Positions 18,313 to 26,386 of a stretch of 39,693 nucleotides of DNA are shown piece after piece. The stretch's first letter is position 1. Each line of letters starts with the position of its first letter. The notes under the pieces are model-generated. The model searched no databases. It was not told where the DNA came from and was given only the letters and a program-made list of their open reading frames with translations. The DNA is from Verrucomicrobiota bacterium JB024 (GTDB taxonomy: Bacteria > Verrucomicrobiota > Verrucomicrobiia > Opitutales > Cerasicoccaceae), in NCBI GenBank assembly GCA_030673825.1, contig JAUTCS010000030.1, forward strand, positions 1-39,693. The letters are read 5' to 3'. Position numbers and translations under genes: made by a program.

Positions 18313-19059
18313 TCAGTTATTCAGCACCGGATTGAAGATGAAGTTGTGCTTTCCGGTCGAGATTTGCTCGCGGGTAAGCGTGTCCACGTGCCCGTCCAGG
18401 CAGAGGATGTGGGCTTCTCCCTGGCCGAGCTGATACGCGCCGGACTGAGTGGCGTCGCTGTCCCCGTGAAACGTGCCGATGTTCCTCAGGTTATCGAGAG
18501 TGCTGGAAAAGTAGGTCGCGGTTTTCGCCCCATCGACCAGGACGATCTGCTGCGAGGGCTGCGCAATCATAGCGACTGGCAGGCCTTCCCGGAAGTAATT
18601 GCGGCCGGTGGCGGCATCGTAGGAGTGATTCATCGAGTAGGTGAGCCAGCCGGCGGGGTGAAGCGCACTCAGGGTCGGGCACTTGAACTCGGTCTCGTCC
18701 TGGTCCCGGTAGGCGCAGGTCGGGTAGGAACTGTCGATGCCGATGACCTCGTGGCCGCCCATCTGGAGCAGCGCGTAGGGCCAGGAGTGGTAGTTGTCCA
18801 GAGACGGGTTGTAACTGGGGGGCAGGCGGTTTCCGTTTTCCTGAGCATAGAGCAGCATGAGGGCGCCGAGCTGGCGCAGATTGGAAACACAGGTGGTGGA
18901 CTGGGCCGCCCGGCGTATCTTCCCGGAGACCGAGAAAGAAAGCGTCGCCAGCAAGCTGATGACCGCGATGACGGCCAACAGCTCGATCAGCGAAAAGCCG
19001 CGACGGGCTACGCCTCTGCGCCGGGAGCAAAGGGGGTATAAATGCCAAGCGGGTGACAT
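18313..19059 (-). CDS. pseudopilin-like protein with prepilin cleavage site
   Basis: A 248-residue protein with a type IV prepilin-like N-terminus: basic leader RRRGVARRG, cleavage expected between G21 and F22, Glu at mature position 5 (E26), then a hydrophobic helix LLAVIAVISLLATLSF. The remainder resembles the large verrucomicrobial/planctomycete group of pseudopilin-like proteins (CVSNLRQLGALMLLYAQENG, then WLTYSMNHSY, and a C-terminal ILCLDGHV in place of the common H-x9-DG motif). Such proteins are numerous in these phyla, often next to carbohydrate genes, and their function is unknown; a role in type II-like secretion or as a surface protein is only inference. It lies in the same direction as the PEP-CTERM protein gene 54 bases upstream. 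Confidence 0.85.
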   Translation of the reverse strand: MSPAWHLYPLCSRRRGVARRGFSLIELLAVIAVISLLATLSFSVSGKIRRAAQSTTCVSNLRQLGALMLLYAQENGNRLPPSYNPSLDNYHSWPYALLQMGGHEVIGIDSSYPTCAYRDQDETEFKCPTLSALHPAGWLTYSMNHSYDAATGRNYFREGLPVAMIAQPSQQIVLVDGAKTATYFSSTLDNLRNIGTFHGDSDATQSGAYQLGQGEAHILCLDGHVDTLTREQISTGKHNFIFNPVLNN

Positions 19060-19113
19060 GATGAAGCCGAACGCTGGGAGGAGTGTTTGTTTTTTGGGGG
19101 GCGACGGCCCGAG

Positions 19114-19917
19114 TTAGACTCGGGCGCGTCGATAAAGGGCAAGGGCGATCAGGCCCAGCAGGGCACCGGCCAGGCCGAAGTGGGCTGACTCGGGAATCAC
19201 GGTGTAAACACCCTCCACCACGACATTGCCGAGCAGGAGGGTTGTCGTCGAGTTGAAGTGATTCACGCCCAACCCGTCAAAAATATAAATCGGGTCAGAG
19301 GTATCATCGCGGGTCAGGATGGTTGTACCGTTGACCGAGTAGCTGATGCTGACGCCGCTGATCGTACGCGACACCGTAATGCTGGCGGTCTGGACGTTTG
19401 CGCTGGCGTAGTTGGCATTCGCGCCGTCCGTACCGATACCCGCATAGTCCGATCCGGCCATCAGACCAGTACCGGCGACACCGGCATCCTTGTAGATGCG
19501 GGTGAAAGACGAAGAACCTTCGGGAATGCGCCCGAAATAACCTCCATCGTCACTGAAACCGATCGCGCCATTGGCATTGATGGGGTCCTTGCTGCCCGTC
19601 CCGGCGTCCGCACTGACAAGACCGAACATGTAGGTGTTGTTGGTGGTATTGAGAAACTCGAAACTCACCGTGATATAGTCGCCCGTATTCTCCAGAAAAA
19701 GGCTGCCCCCCAGGGAGCCGTAGAGCGGGACATTGCTGCCGCCGGTGTACTGAACCGCCTCCCCGCCCGTGAAGCGGACATCGGTGACGGCGGTGGGTGT
19801 AGAGCCGGACTTCTGGTACCAGCCTTCGTCAAGCGGGACCACGGCGGCCAATGCGTGCTGGGCAAACAGGGCGAGGCCAAAACCAAGCCCCCCGAGGATT
19901 TTGAGGGAGGAATGCAT
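19114..19917 (-). CDS. PEP-CTERM-like sorted surface protein
   Basis: A 267-residue protein. Signal peptide at 1-24 (ending QHALA). The mature part is a beta-rich, lectin-like sandwich with Gly/Thr/Ser-rich strands (ITVSFEFLNTTNNTYMFGLV, ITVSRTISGVSISYSVNG). The C-terminus is a sorting signal: PES at about 241-243, then HFGLAGALLGLIALALY and the basic end RRARV, the verrucomicrobial form of PEP-CTERM, processed by an exosortase and tied to extracellular polysaccharide. No catalytic residue is obvious; it may bind a glycan. Expressed divergently from the glycosidase gene across an AT-rich 185-base gap. Its 5' leader carries CAAACCCCAAC exactly 10 bases before the ATG, as does the chitinase gene. 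Confidence 0.87.
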   Translation of the reverse strand: MHSSLKILGGLGFGLALFAQHALAAVVPLDEGWYQKSGSTPTAVTDVRFTGGEAVQYTGGSNVPLYGSLGGSLFLENTGDYITVSFEFLNTTNNTYMFGLVSADAGTGSKDPINANGAIGFSDDGGYFGRIPEGSSSFTRIYKDAGVAGTGLMAGSDYAGIGTDGANANYASANVQTASITVSRTISGVSISYSVNGTTILTRDDTSDPIYIFDGLGVNHFNSTTTLLLGNVVVEGVYTVIPESAHFGLAGALLGLIALALYRRARV

Positions 19918-19927
19918 GTGTGTTTGG

Positions 19928-19938
19928 GTTGGGGTTTG
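19928..19938 (-). promoter_or_regulatory. leader motif CAAACCCCAAC, 10 bases before the start codon
   Basis: Read on the minus strand, CAAACCCCAAC lies exactly 10 bases before the ATG of the PEP-CTERM gene. The same 11 bases sit at exactly the same distance before the chitinase start (37335-37345), while the surrounding bases differ. It is not complementary to the usual anti-Shine-Dalgarno sequence. No classical ribosome binding site is visible in either leader, so this may be a translation-related or RNA-binding-protein element. Confidence 0.45.
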
Positions 19939-19942
19939 TATA

Positions 19943-19960
19943 ACTTCTGTAGTATTTGAT
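19943..19960. promoter_or_regulatory. candidate operator in the divergent intergenic region
   Basis: ACTTCTGTAGTATTTGAT resembles the sequences at 16946-16963 and 20080-20097 over most positions, with the common core TGTAGT. It lies 26 bases upstream of the PEP-CTERM start on the minus strand. Probable binding site of the GntR/LacI regulator, by inference only. Confidence 0.35.
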
Positions 19961-20059
19961 AAAACTTTACCTTCAAGTCAATCGTTTTTTAAATACCATC
20001 TTCTCACAACCACCTATTCTCCCTTTTATTAATGGGATATGCCGCCGCAAACATTGACA

Positions 20060-20097
20060 TTGACAAGCGACTAAATAATTCTACTGTAGTATATAAT
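20060..20097 (+). promoter_or_regulatory. promoter and candidate operator of the glycosidase gene
   Basis: The gap between the divergent genes is markedly AT-rich. It holds a doubled TTGACA (20054-20059 and 20060-20065) and a perfect TATAAT at 20092-20097, only five bases before the ATG at 20103. TTGACA at 20060 pairs with TACTGT at 20082-20087 (16-base spacer), whereas TATAAT would place the transcript start at or near the ATG itself. The third TGTAGT-type site (20080-20097) overlaps these elements, as expected of a repressor operator. No Shine-Dalgarno sequence precedes the start. Confidence 0.5.
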
Positions 20098-20102
20098 TCA
20101 TT

Positions 20103-22967
20103 ATGAAACTGCGCAATACCTCATTTTCTCCTCTCCGCACCGGGGCCATGGTCGCCTGGATGGCGGCCTTTGCCTGCCAGACCACGGTGGTCGAGGCGGA
20201 GTCGGCGGCTCTTCCGGAGTCGTTCAAGCTCTCCCCCTCAGGAGCCTTCACGGTCGGTGGCGTGGAGTTTACCGTGATCCACTTTGACAAAAACTGGAAC
20301 CGCTACCGGCTGCAAAAAGAAGTCCTGCGGCCGGATGCGCTGGCGGCGGCCGGCACGCAGACGCCCCGCGGCCCCGACGAGATCAGCGGCAGCTTCGCCG
20401 GGCTGTTTCACCTGTGGCAAAATTCCGTCCCGACACCTCCGGCGGAAGGCGAAAGCGCGGCCTGGGTCCACGACATGCGCCTCGAAGCCACCCAGCCGGG
20501 CGAGACCGTCTTTACCGAGGAGCTCGCATTGGAGGCCTTCCTGCCCGGCATCCAGTACGAAGGCCAGATGCTCCTGATCGATGGCAACCCCTATACCCTG
20601 CCGGTCGAGGCCGGAGAGGCCCGCGCGTTTGAAAAGACACCGGTGCATGAGGTGGTCATCCCGACCGAGGCGGGCCGCCTGCGCGTCAGCGGTGAGTTCA
20701 GCTTCTTTATTCAGGACAACCGCAGCTACCGCCAACGCCAGGGTTACCTGCTGCGCTTCCGCCTCTCGCCCTTCCGGGGCGATATCGAGCGGGCGGACCA
20801 GCAGCTGGACTTCGCGCTGACCCCGTGGAAGGACGGCGAGCCCGGCATCGAGCCGCTCAAGCGCTACGAGATCAAGGAGGGGCTCGACTGGCTCTCGCTC
20901 GATCACCGGGTAACCTGGGACGCCGGGACCGTCTTCGACTTTTCGTTCCTCAACGACGGCCCCGCCGGTTCGCACGGGCGGGTCGTGGCAACGGAGTCCG
21001 GGCAACTGGAGTTTTCCGAACGGCCGGGCGAGCCGGTGCGTTTCTACGGTGCGAACCTGTGCATGATGGCCAACTACCAGGACCCCGCAGACGCCGACCG
21101 GCTGGCCGACCAACTGGCGCGCATGGGGTACAACACGATCCGCATCCACCACTATGACCGCGAACTCGGGCAGGGACCCGGCGAAACCTCGGTTGAGCTC
21201 AAGCCCGACGCCCTGGACAAGCTCGACTACCTCGTGTACGCGCTCAAACAGCGGGGCATCTACCTGTCCTTCGATCTGTACAACCTGCGCCTTCCGCGCG
21301 AGGGAGAGATCGACGGCTGGAGCGATCCTCAGGCCTACCTCTACGACTACATCAAAAACTACAAGATGATGGCGGCGGTCGATCCGGCCACCGAGGAGAA
21401 TTACCGCACCTTCGTCAGTAATCTGCTCAACCACCGCAACCCCTACACCGGCTACGCGTGGAAGGACGACCCCGCGCTGCTGTCCGTGTGCATCTGGAAC
21501 GAGGCCAACATCTACGCCTTCTGGGAACGGCAAAAGGACCTCTACCTCGACGCCTTCCAAGACTGGCTGCGCGCGCAGGGGGCCACCGACGAGGAGGTCG
21601 CCGATGCCTCTCAGGGGGCGAACAACCCGCGCTTCGAGCGCTTCCTCTACGACATGCAGATGCGCATGTTTGAGCGGGGCCGCTCCTTCATGGACGAGCT
21701 CGGCGTGCAGGCGCTCATTTCCGACCTGAACATGCACCCGCACATCGCGCTCAACCTGATCCGCAGCCGCATGGAGCTGGTCGAAAACCACATCTACTGG
21801 GACCACCCGAAGTACCTCACCGCCAACCACCAGCCCCCGTTGGGTTTCACCAACCGCAGTGTGGTCTTTGACGGGGCCATCGTCCCGGCCTCCATCATGC
21901 CCACGCGCATCTTTGGCAAGCCCTTTGCCCTGACCGAGTACCACTTCAGCGGGCCTAACTGGTACCGCGCCGAGGCCGGGCCGATCGTCGGCGCCTACGC
22001 CGCGCTCCAGGGCTGGAACATCGTGCACCGCTTCGCCTACGCGCACTACCCCGAGCCCACGCAGAAGCCCGCGGCGCTGCGGCACTTCGATATCGTGACG
22101 GACGCCGTCTCGCTGCTGAGCGACCGCATCGCGGTGCTGCTTTTCCGCCGCGGAGACGTGCAGGAATCCTCCACCAGCATCCCCTTTGTCATGAGCGAAA
22201 AGTGGCTTGAGCAGCCGGGGATCTTCGAGTGGCGCACGGGCCGCGTGCCCGACCAGTACTCCCGGCTCGGGCTGGTGGTGAAGATCGGCAGTGTCAACCT
22301 GACCGGTAACGCCGACCTGCCCGCGGGCTTCCCCGCCGCCGTCGGCCTGGAGGATTTCGATACCGCCGCGTGGGACGGACGCCCGCTGCTGAAGCCCGAC
22401 GACATGCTCGCGCAGCGCCTGGCCTCCTCCGGCCTGCTCGGAGACGGTATTTTCGACCCCAAGGACGGACGCTTCCAGAGCGACACGGGCGAGATCTCTG
22501 TCGATGCCAGAAACGGGACCTTTGCGGTCATCACGCCGCGCACAGAGTGCATCGTGGTCAATCGCGAGACGCAGGTGGACGGCGACGCCCTGCATGTCTC
22601 CGACGTGACCGGCGGCTTCGCCGTCATCAGCGTCAGCGCGCTGGAAGACGCCCCCGTCGAGAGCGCCGACCGGCTTGTGCTCTTCCACCTGACGAACGTG
22701 CAGAACTCCGGCATGATCTACAATGACGAGACCGGCACCGTGCTGGAGGATTGGGGCGACCTGCCGCACCTGGCCCGCGCCGGGACGGCGACGGTTTCCC
22801 TCCGCCGCGACGATCCCGCCAACGACACTGTGTGGCGCGTCGATCTCTCCGGTCGCCGGGTCGAGCGGGTGCCCAGCTCGGTGGCGGGCGACGAGCTCGT
22901 CTTCGACATCTCCGTAAAATCCGAGGCCGGGGCCACCTTTGCCTACGAGATTTCCCGCAACCTTTAA
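20103..22967 (+). CDS. secreted clan GH-A-like glycoside hydrolase with N-terminal beta domain
   Basis: A 954-residue enzyme. Signal peptide to about residue 32; an N-terminal domain (about 41-240) with no name known to me; a (beta/alpha)8 barrel at about 300-660; a beta-rich C-terminal part to the end. The barrel has the features of clan GH-A: YNTIRIHHYD (343-352), IWNEAN with N466-E467 as the probable acid/base, and ALTEYHF with E612 as the probable nucleophile. It is related to GH5/GH39-type retaining beta-glycosidases, but the family and substrate cannot be fixed. The N-terminal domain recurs as a separate protein in the next gene, 16 bases downstream. Likely regulated by the GntR/LacI protein through the site overlapping its promoter. 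Confidence 0.85.
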   Translation: MKLRNTSFSPLRTGAMVAWMAAFACQTTVVEAESAALPESFKLSPSGAFTVGGVEFTVIHFDKNWNRYRLQKEVLRPDALAAAGTQTPRGPDEISGSFAGLFHLWQNSVPTPPAEGESAAWVHDMRLEATQPGETVFTEELALEAFLPGIQYEGQMLLIDGNPYTLPVEAGEARAFEKTPVHEVVIPTEAGRLRVSGEFSFFIQDNRSYRQRQGYLLRFRLSPFRGDIERADQQLDFALTPWKDGEPGIEPLKRYEIKEGLDWLSLDHRVTWDAGTVFDFSFLNDGPAGSHGRVVATESGQLEFSERPGEPVRFYGANLCMMANYQDPADADRLADQLARMGYNTIRIHHYDRELGQGPGETSVELKPDALDKLDYLVYALKQRGIYLSFDLYNLRLPREGEIDGWSDPQAYLYDYIKNYKMMAAVDPATEENYRTFVSNLLNHRNPYTGYAWKDDPALLSVCIWNEANIYAFWERQKDLYLDAFQDWLRAQGATDEEVADASQGANNPRFERFLYDMQMRMFERGRSFMDELGVQALISDLNMHPHIALNLIRSRMELVENHIYWDHPKYLTANHQPPLGFTNRSVVFDGAIVPASIMPTRIFGKPFALTEYHFSGPNWYRAEAGPIVGAYAALQGWNIVHRFAYAHYPEPTQKPAALRHFDIVTDAVSLLSDRIAVLLFRRGDVQESSTSIPFVMSEKWLEQPGIFEWRTGRVPDQYSRLGLVVKIGSVNLTGNADLPAGFPAAVGLEDFDTAAWDGRPLLKPDDMLAQRLASSGLLGDGIFDPKDGRFQSDTGEISVDARNGTFAVITPRTECIVVNRETQVDGDALHVSDVTGGFAVISVSALEDAPVESADRLVLFHLTNVQNSGMIYNDETGTVLEDWGDLPHLARAGTATVSLRRDDPANDTVWRVDLSGRRVERVPSSVAGDELVFDISVKSEAGATFAYEISRNL

Positions 22968-22983
22968 TCCAAGCCCCGGCACC

Positions 22984-23646
22984 ATGAAGACCTTGACCCG
23001 ACTTTCCCTTCTCGCGCTGGTGGCGCTGCCGCTGCTCTCGCCCGCCGGGGCGCGGGCGGCGAACCTGCCCGAGACGCTCGTCATCCACCGCTCCGGCGCC
23101 TTCGAGTACGGCGGCGTGCAGGCCGGCATCATCCATTTCGAAGCAAACTGGAAGGGCTACCGCCATCAGCGCGACGTGGGCAAAGCCTCCCTCGGCTACC
23201 CACAGACCAGCGACGGCGTGTGGACGACGCAGGCGCGCTTTCACAACCTCTTCGACCTGAGTGAAACGATCCGGGCGGAAGCGGCGGGCACCCTGCATTA
23301 CGAGGCGCAGGTAAGCGCCGAGCAGCCGGTGGAGACTTCCACCCTGGCACTTGAGCTGTACCTGCCGGGCGATTTGTTCGCAGGCAAGGAACTCCTCATC
23401 GACGGCCAGCCCCTGCGGCTACCGGCAAGCTACGAGCGGACCCGGCTCTTTGAGCAGACCCCCGTGGAGACGCTGACGATCCCCACCGCCAAGGGGCCGC
23501 TCACCTTCAGCGGCTCGTTCAGCCTGTATATCCAGGACAACCGCAGCTTCAACAGCAAGCCGGGCTTCGTCGCCCAGTTGCGCTTCACGCCCTACCGGGG
23601 CGCGGTCTCCAGCGCCTCGCTGGCGGCGGACATACGCTTGAAGTAA
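22984..23646 (+). CDS. secreted stand-alone copy of the glycosidase N-terminal domain
   Basis: The start is the ATG at 22984, giving a signal peptide (MKTLTRLSLLALVALPLL, ending ARAA) and 220 residues. The mature protein is collinear with residues 41-240 of the upstream glycosidase: SGAF (37-40 versus 46-49), IIHFEANW versus VIHFDKNW, LLIDGQPLRLP versus LLIDGNPYTLP, FEQTPV versus FEKTPV, and YIQDNRSF versus FIQDNRSY, with equal spacing over the second half. There is no catalytic barrel. It may be a separate glycan-binding or adaptor module made with the enzyme; the function is unknown. It lies 16 bases after the enzyme gene, so it is probably in the same transcript. Confidence 0.85.
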   Translation: MKTLTRLSLLALVALPLLSPAGARAANLPETLVIHRSGAFEYGGVQAGIIHFEANWKGYRHQRDVGKASLGYPQTSDGVWTTQARFHNLFDLSETIRAEAAGTLHYEAQVSAEQPVETSTLALELYLPGDLFAGKELLIDGQPLRLPASYERTRLFEQTPVETLTIPTAKGPLTFSGSFSLYIQDNRSFNSKPGFVAQLRFTPYRGAVSSASLAADIRLK

Positions 23647-23683
23647 CGCTCCCCGCGCCCGTGCGGGCTCATCTGCTTTTCCT

Positions 23684-24799
23684 ATGACACACGATAACAT
23701 CCACGAAGACTCTTTGCAGCCCCCGCCCGTCCTGCTCAACCCCGGCCCGCAATACGGATCGGCGCAGCGAAAGTGGCAAGGCATCCCCGGCATCGAGATG
23801 ACGGCTCGGGGCCGCCTCTATGCCACCTGGTACAGCGGCGGCGACAAGGAAGGCCCGGCCAACTACGTCCTGCTCGCGCACAGCGATAACGACGGCGAGG
23901 ACTGGAGCGCGCCGGAACTGGTCATCGATCCTCCCGGCGACATCCGGGCCTACGACCCGGTCCTGTGGGCGGACCCGCAGGGGCGGCTCTGGCTTTTCTG
24001 GGCGCAGTGCCACACCTGGTGGAACGGGCGCGGCGGCGTCTGGTGCATTCACTGTGACGACCCGGATGCGGATGAACCTGCCTGGAGCGAACCCCGGCGC
24101 ATCGCCAACGGCGTGATGATGAATAAACCGCTCGTGCTGCGCAACGGGGACTGGCTGCTGCCGGTGGCCGTCTGGGCGGCCATACCGCCCGTGCTCCCCG
24201 AGCTTAAACGCGAGGCGCTTTCCAGTGTGCTGCATTCCGGTGACGAGGGGAAGACCTTCACGTGGTTGGGCGGGGCCGACATCCCGCATCGCCACTTCGA
24301 CGAGCACATGATTGTCGAGCGGCGGGACGGCTCACTGTGGATGCTGGTACGCACCCGTTATGGCATCGGACAGAGCACCTCGCTCGACGGCGGGCGTACC
24401 TGGTCCGCTGGGCTGCCCACGGACATAGGCAGCCCGGACACGCGCTTTCATGTGCGGCGCTTGCCGAGCGGACGGCTTTTGTTTATCGGACACTACGGGT
24501 TTACCGAACGCTCCCACCTCACCGCCATGCTCTCCGACGACGACGGCCACACCTGGCCTCACCGCCTGCTGCTCGATGAGCGCGAAAAGGTGTCCTACCC
24601 GGATGCCACCTGCTCGGAAGACAGTGTTATCCATGCGATCTACGACCGCGACCGCCACGGCGCACGGGAAATCCTCATGGCCCGTTTCGAGGAACAGGAC
24701 ATCCTCGCGGGCGACTTGATCTCCGGCAGGGCCTACCTCCGCCGCCTCGTCGATCACCCCGACGCAGTTCCCGCCGAACCGGCGCTGGAGAAGCGGTAA
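23684..24799 (+). CDS. sialidase-fold (Asp-box) protein, no signal peptide
   Basis: A 371-residue protein with at least four Asp-box turns of the S-x-D-x-G-x-x-W type: SDNDGEDWS, SGDEGKTFTW, SLDGGRTWS and SDDDGHTWP, the mark of six-bladed sialidase/BNR propellers. The opening (PGIEMTARGRLYATWYSGG) also matches the exo-sialidase-like proteins of Bacteroidetes and Verrucomicrobia. No signal peptide or membrane helix is visible, so it probably acts in the cytoplasm on an imported saccharide, unlike the secreted glycosidase before it. Whether it is a true sialidase is doubtful; many relatives cleave other sugars. It follows the small paralogue by 37 bases. Confidence 0.82.
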   Translation: MTHDNIHEDSLQPPPVLLNPGPQYGSAQRKWQGIPGIEMTARGRLYATWYSGGDKEGPANYVLLAHSDNDGEDWSAPELVIDPPGDIRAYDPVLWADPQGRLWLFWAQCHTWWNGRGGVWCIHCDDPDADEPAWSEPRRIANGVMMNKPLVLRNGDWLLPVAVWAAIPPVLPELKREALSSVLHSGDEGKTFTWLGGADIPHRHFDEHMIVERRDGSLWMLVRTRYGIGQSTSLDGGRTWSAGLPTDIGSPDTRFHVRRLPSGRLLFIGHYGFTERSHLTAMLSDDDGHTWPHRLLLDEREKVSYPDATCSEDSVIHAIYDRDRHGAREILMARFEEQDILAGDLISGRAYLRRLVDHPDAVPAEPALEKR

Positions 24800-24820
24800 G
24801 GGGTGGGGAGTTTTTTTCTG

Positions 24821-24977
24821 GGCTGGTCCAGCCGGACCCTGCACTTTTGATGCCTTCGCTGGATAACTCCCGCGCAAACGCGGCATTCACGGGGCAGGCG
24901 CCTGTCTGGCGCCGATGGGGCGGAGCCCCATCCAGATGCGAAGCATCTAGGGTGCAGGGCAGGCCCTGCTGCCCTGC
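24821..24977. repeat. array of six consecutive palindromes up to the proA stop codon
   Basis: The gap between the Asp-box gene and proA (convergent) is almost wholly made of inverted repeats: GGTCC-agcc-GGACC (24825-24838, within GGCTGG-t-CCAGCC), CCGCG-caaa-CGCGG (24870-24883), GGCGCC-tgtct-GGCGCC (24897-24913), GATGGGGC-gga-GCCCCATC (24914-24932), AGATGC-gaa-GCATCT (24934-24948) and GCAGGGC with two GCCCTGC copies (24954-24977). The last touches the proA stop. It looks like a composite REP-type element. A T-run at 24811-24817 is not placed as in a standard terminator. Confidence 0.65.
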
Positions 24978-26255
24978 CTATTTGATCTGGCCGGTGCCGT
25001 GGACCTGGTACTTGTAGGTGCACAGTTCGCGCAGGCCCATGGGGCCGCGGGCGTGCAGGCGGTCGGTGGAGATGCCGATCTCCGCCCCCAGGCCGAACTC
25101 GTTCCCGTCGGTGAAGCGGGTGGAGGCGTTGTGGTAAATCGTGGCCGAGTCCACCCCGGCGAAGAACGCCTTGGCGGCGGCTTCGTCGGCGGTGACGATG
25201 GCCTCGGAGTGGCCGCTGCCGTAGGTGTTGATGTCGGCCACGGCGTCCTCCAGCGAGTCCACGACCTTGATGGAAAGGATGGTGTCGAGGTATTCGGTGC
25301 GGAAGTCCTCCTCGGTCGCGGGCACGGTCGGGATGGCCGCCTCCTTGAGGATGGCGGCGGCTTTATCGTCCACGCGCAGCTCGACTTCTTTTTCGCGCAG
25401 GGCTTGAGCGATTTGGGGCAGGAGTGTCGGGGCGCAGTCGCGGTGGATAAAGAGGTTCTCGGCGGCGTTGCACACGCTGACGCGCTGGGTCTTGGCGTTG
25501 ACGGTGATGGACACGGCCATGGCGGGGTCGGCGGCCTTGTCCACATAGACCGAGCAGATGCCATCGTAGTGCTTGATCACGGGGATGCGGCTGTTCTCGG
25601 TGATAAAGCGGATGAGTCCCTCGCCGCCGCGGGGGATGATGCAGTGCACGTACTCGTTGAGCTTGAGCAGCTCGCTCAGGGCGTAGCGGTCGGTCGTGGG
25701 GATGAGCTGGACGGCGTGCTCGGGCAGGCCGGTCTGCTTGAGGGCGCGGGCGATGAGGTCGGCCAGCGCCATGTTCGAGTGAAAGGCCTCCTTGCCCCCG
25801 CGCAGGATGCAGGCGTTGCCGCTTTTGAGGCAGAGCACGGCACAGTCGATGGTCACGTTGGGGCGCGATTCGTAGATGATCCCGACCACGCCGATGGGCA
25901 CGCGGACCTTACGGATGTCCAGGCCGTTGGGGCGGACGGTGCGCTCCAGTTCCTCGCCCACGGGGTCGGGCAGCGCGGCGACTTCGCGCACGCCGTCGGC
26001 CATGGCCTTGATGCGGGGGGTGGAAAAGGTCAGCCGCTCGATCATCGGCTTGGGCAGCTCAAGCGCGCGGGCCGCGGCCAGATCGCGGGCGTTCTCGTTC
26101 AGGAGCATGGCCTCGTTTTCCTCGATGAGGTCGGCCAAGGCCTGGAGGGCGCGGTTCTTCTGCTCGGTGCTGAGCGTGGCGGTGCGCAGGGCGGCCGCAC
26201 GGGCCTGCCGGGCGATGCCCTCGACCAGATTGTGGATGGTGTCCGTTTCGTTCAT
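24978..26255 (-). CDS. proA: gamma-glutamyl phosphate reductase
   Basis: A 425-residue cytoplasmic enzyme of proline biosynthesis, reducing gamma-glutamyl phosphate to glutamate semialdehyde with NADPH. The aldehyde-dehydrogenase-like features are clear: [42 protein letters not shown], the catalytic Cys in [13 protein letters not shown] and the C-terminal [15 protein letters not shown]. Length is normal for the family. The usual partner proB is not in the window. It is separated from the kdsB operon by 131 bases containing a likely promoter, so it is probably transcribed alone. Confidence 0.96.
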   Translation of the reverse strand: MNETDTIHNLVEGIARQARAAALRTATLSTEQKNRALQALADLIEENEAMLLNENARDLAAARALELPKPMIERLTFSTPRIKAMADGVREVAALPDPVGEELERTVRPNGLDIRKVRVPIGVVGIIYESRPNVTIDCAVLCLKSGNACILRGGKEAFHSNMALADLIARALKQTGLPEHAVQLIPTTDRYALSELLKLNEYVHCIIPRGGEGLIRFITENSRIPVIKHYDGICSVYVDKAADPAMAVSITVNAKTQRVSVCNAAENLFIHRDCAPTLLPQIAQALREKEVELRVDDKAAAILKEAAIPTVPATEEDFRTEYLDTILSIKVVDSLEDAVADINTYGSGHSEAIVTADEAAAKAFFAGVDSATIYHNASTRFTDGNEFGLGAEIGISTDRLHARGPMGLRELCTYKYQVHGTGQIK

Positions 26256-26278
26256 GGCGCGCGTGGATAAAAAGGGCT

Positions 26279-26306
26279 AATGTACGCCCCCTGCCCCAAA
26301 AGGCAA
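26279..26306 (-). promoter_or_regulatory. probable proA promoter
   Basis: On the minus strand TTGCCT (26306-26301) is followed after 16 bases by TACATT (26284-26279), about 23 bases before the proA ATG. This is a fair sigma-70 match and the only one in the gap. Just upstream, on the same strand, GGC-g-CAAA-gcg-TTTG-CC followed by four T could end the kdsB transcript. Confidence 0.4.
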
Positions 26307-26386
26307 ACGCTTTGCGCCGGATAGGCAGCAGGTCCCCCAGCTCGGGCTGACAAAGCCCTTTCTGTTAATAGCGACGCGACCGGGCC

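Noticed and set aside
20238-23132. 964-codon open frame on the minus strand
   Set aside because: It lies antisense to the glycosidase and its paralogue, has no family features and reflects the GC-rich third positions of the real gene.
24800-24820. Intrinsic terminator of the Asp-box gene at the T-run
   Set aside because: No stem precedes the T-run on the plus strand; the palindrome lies after it.
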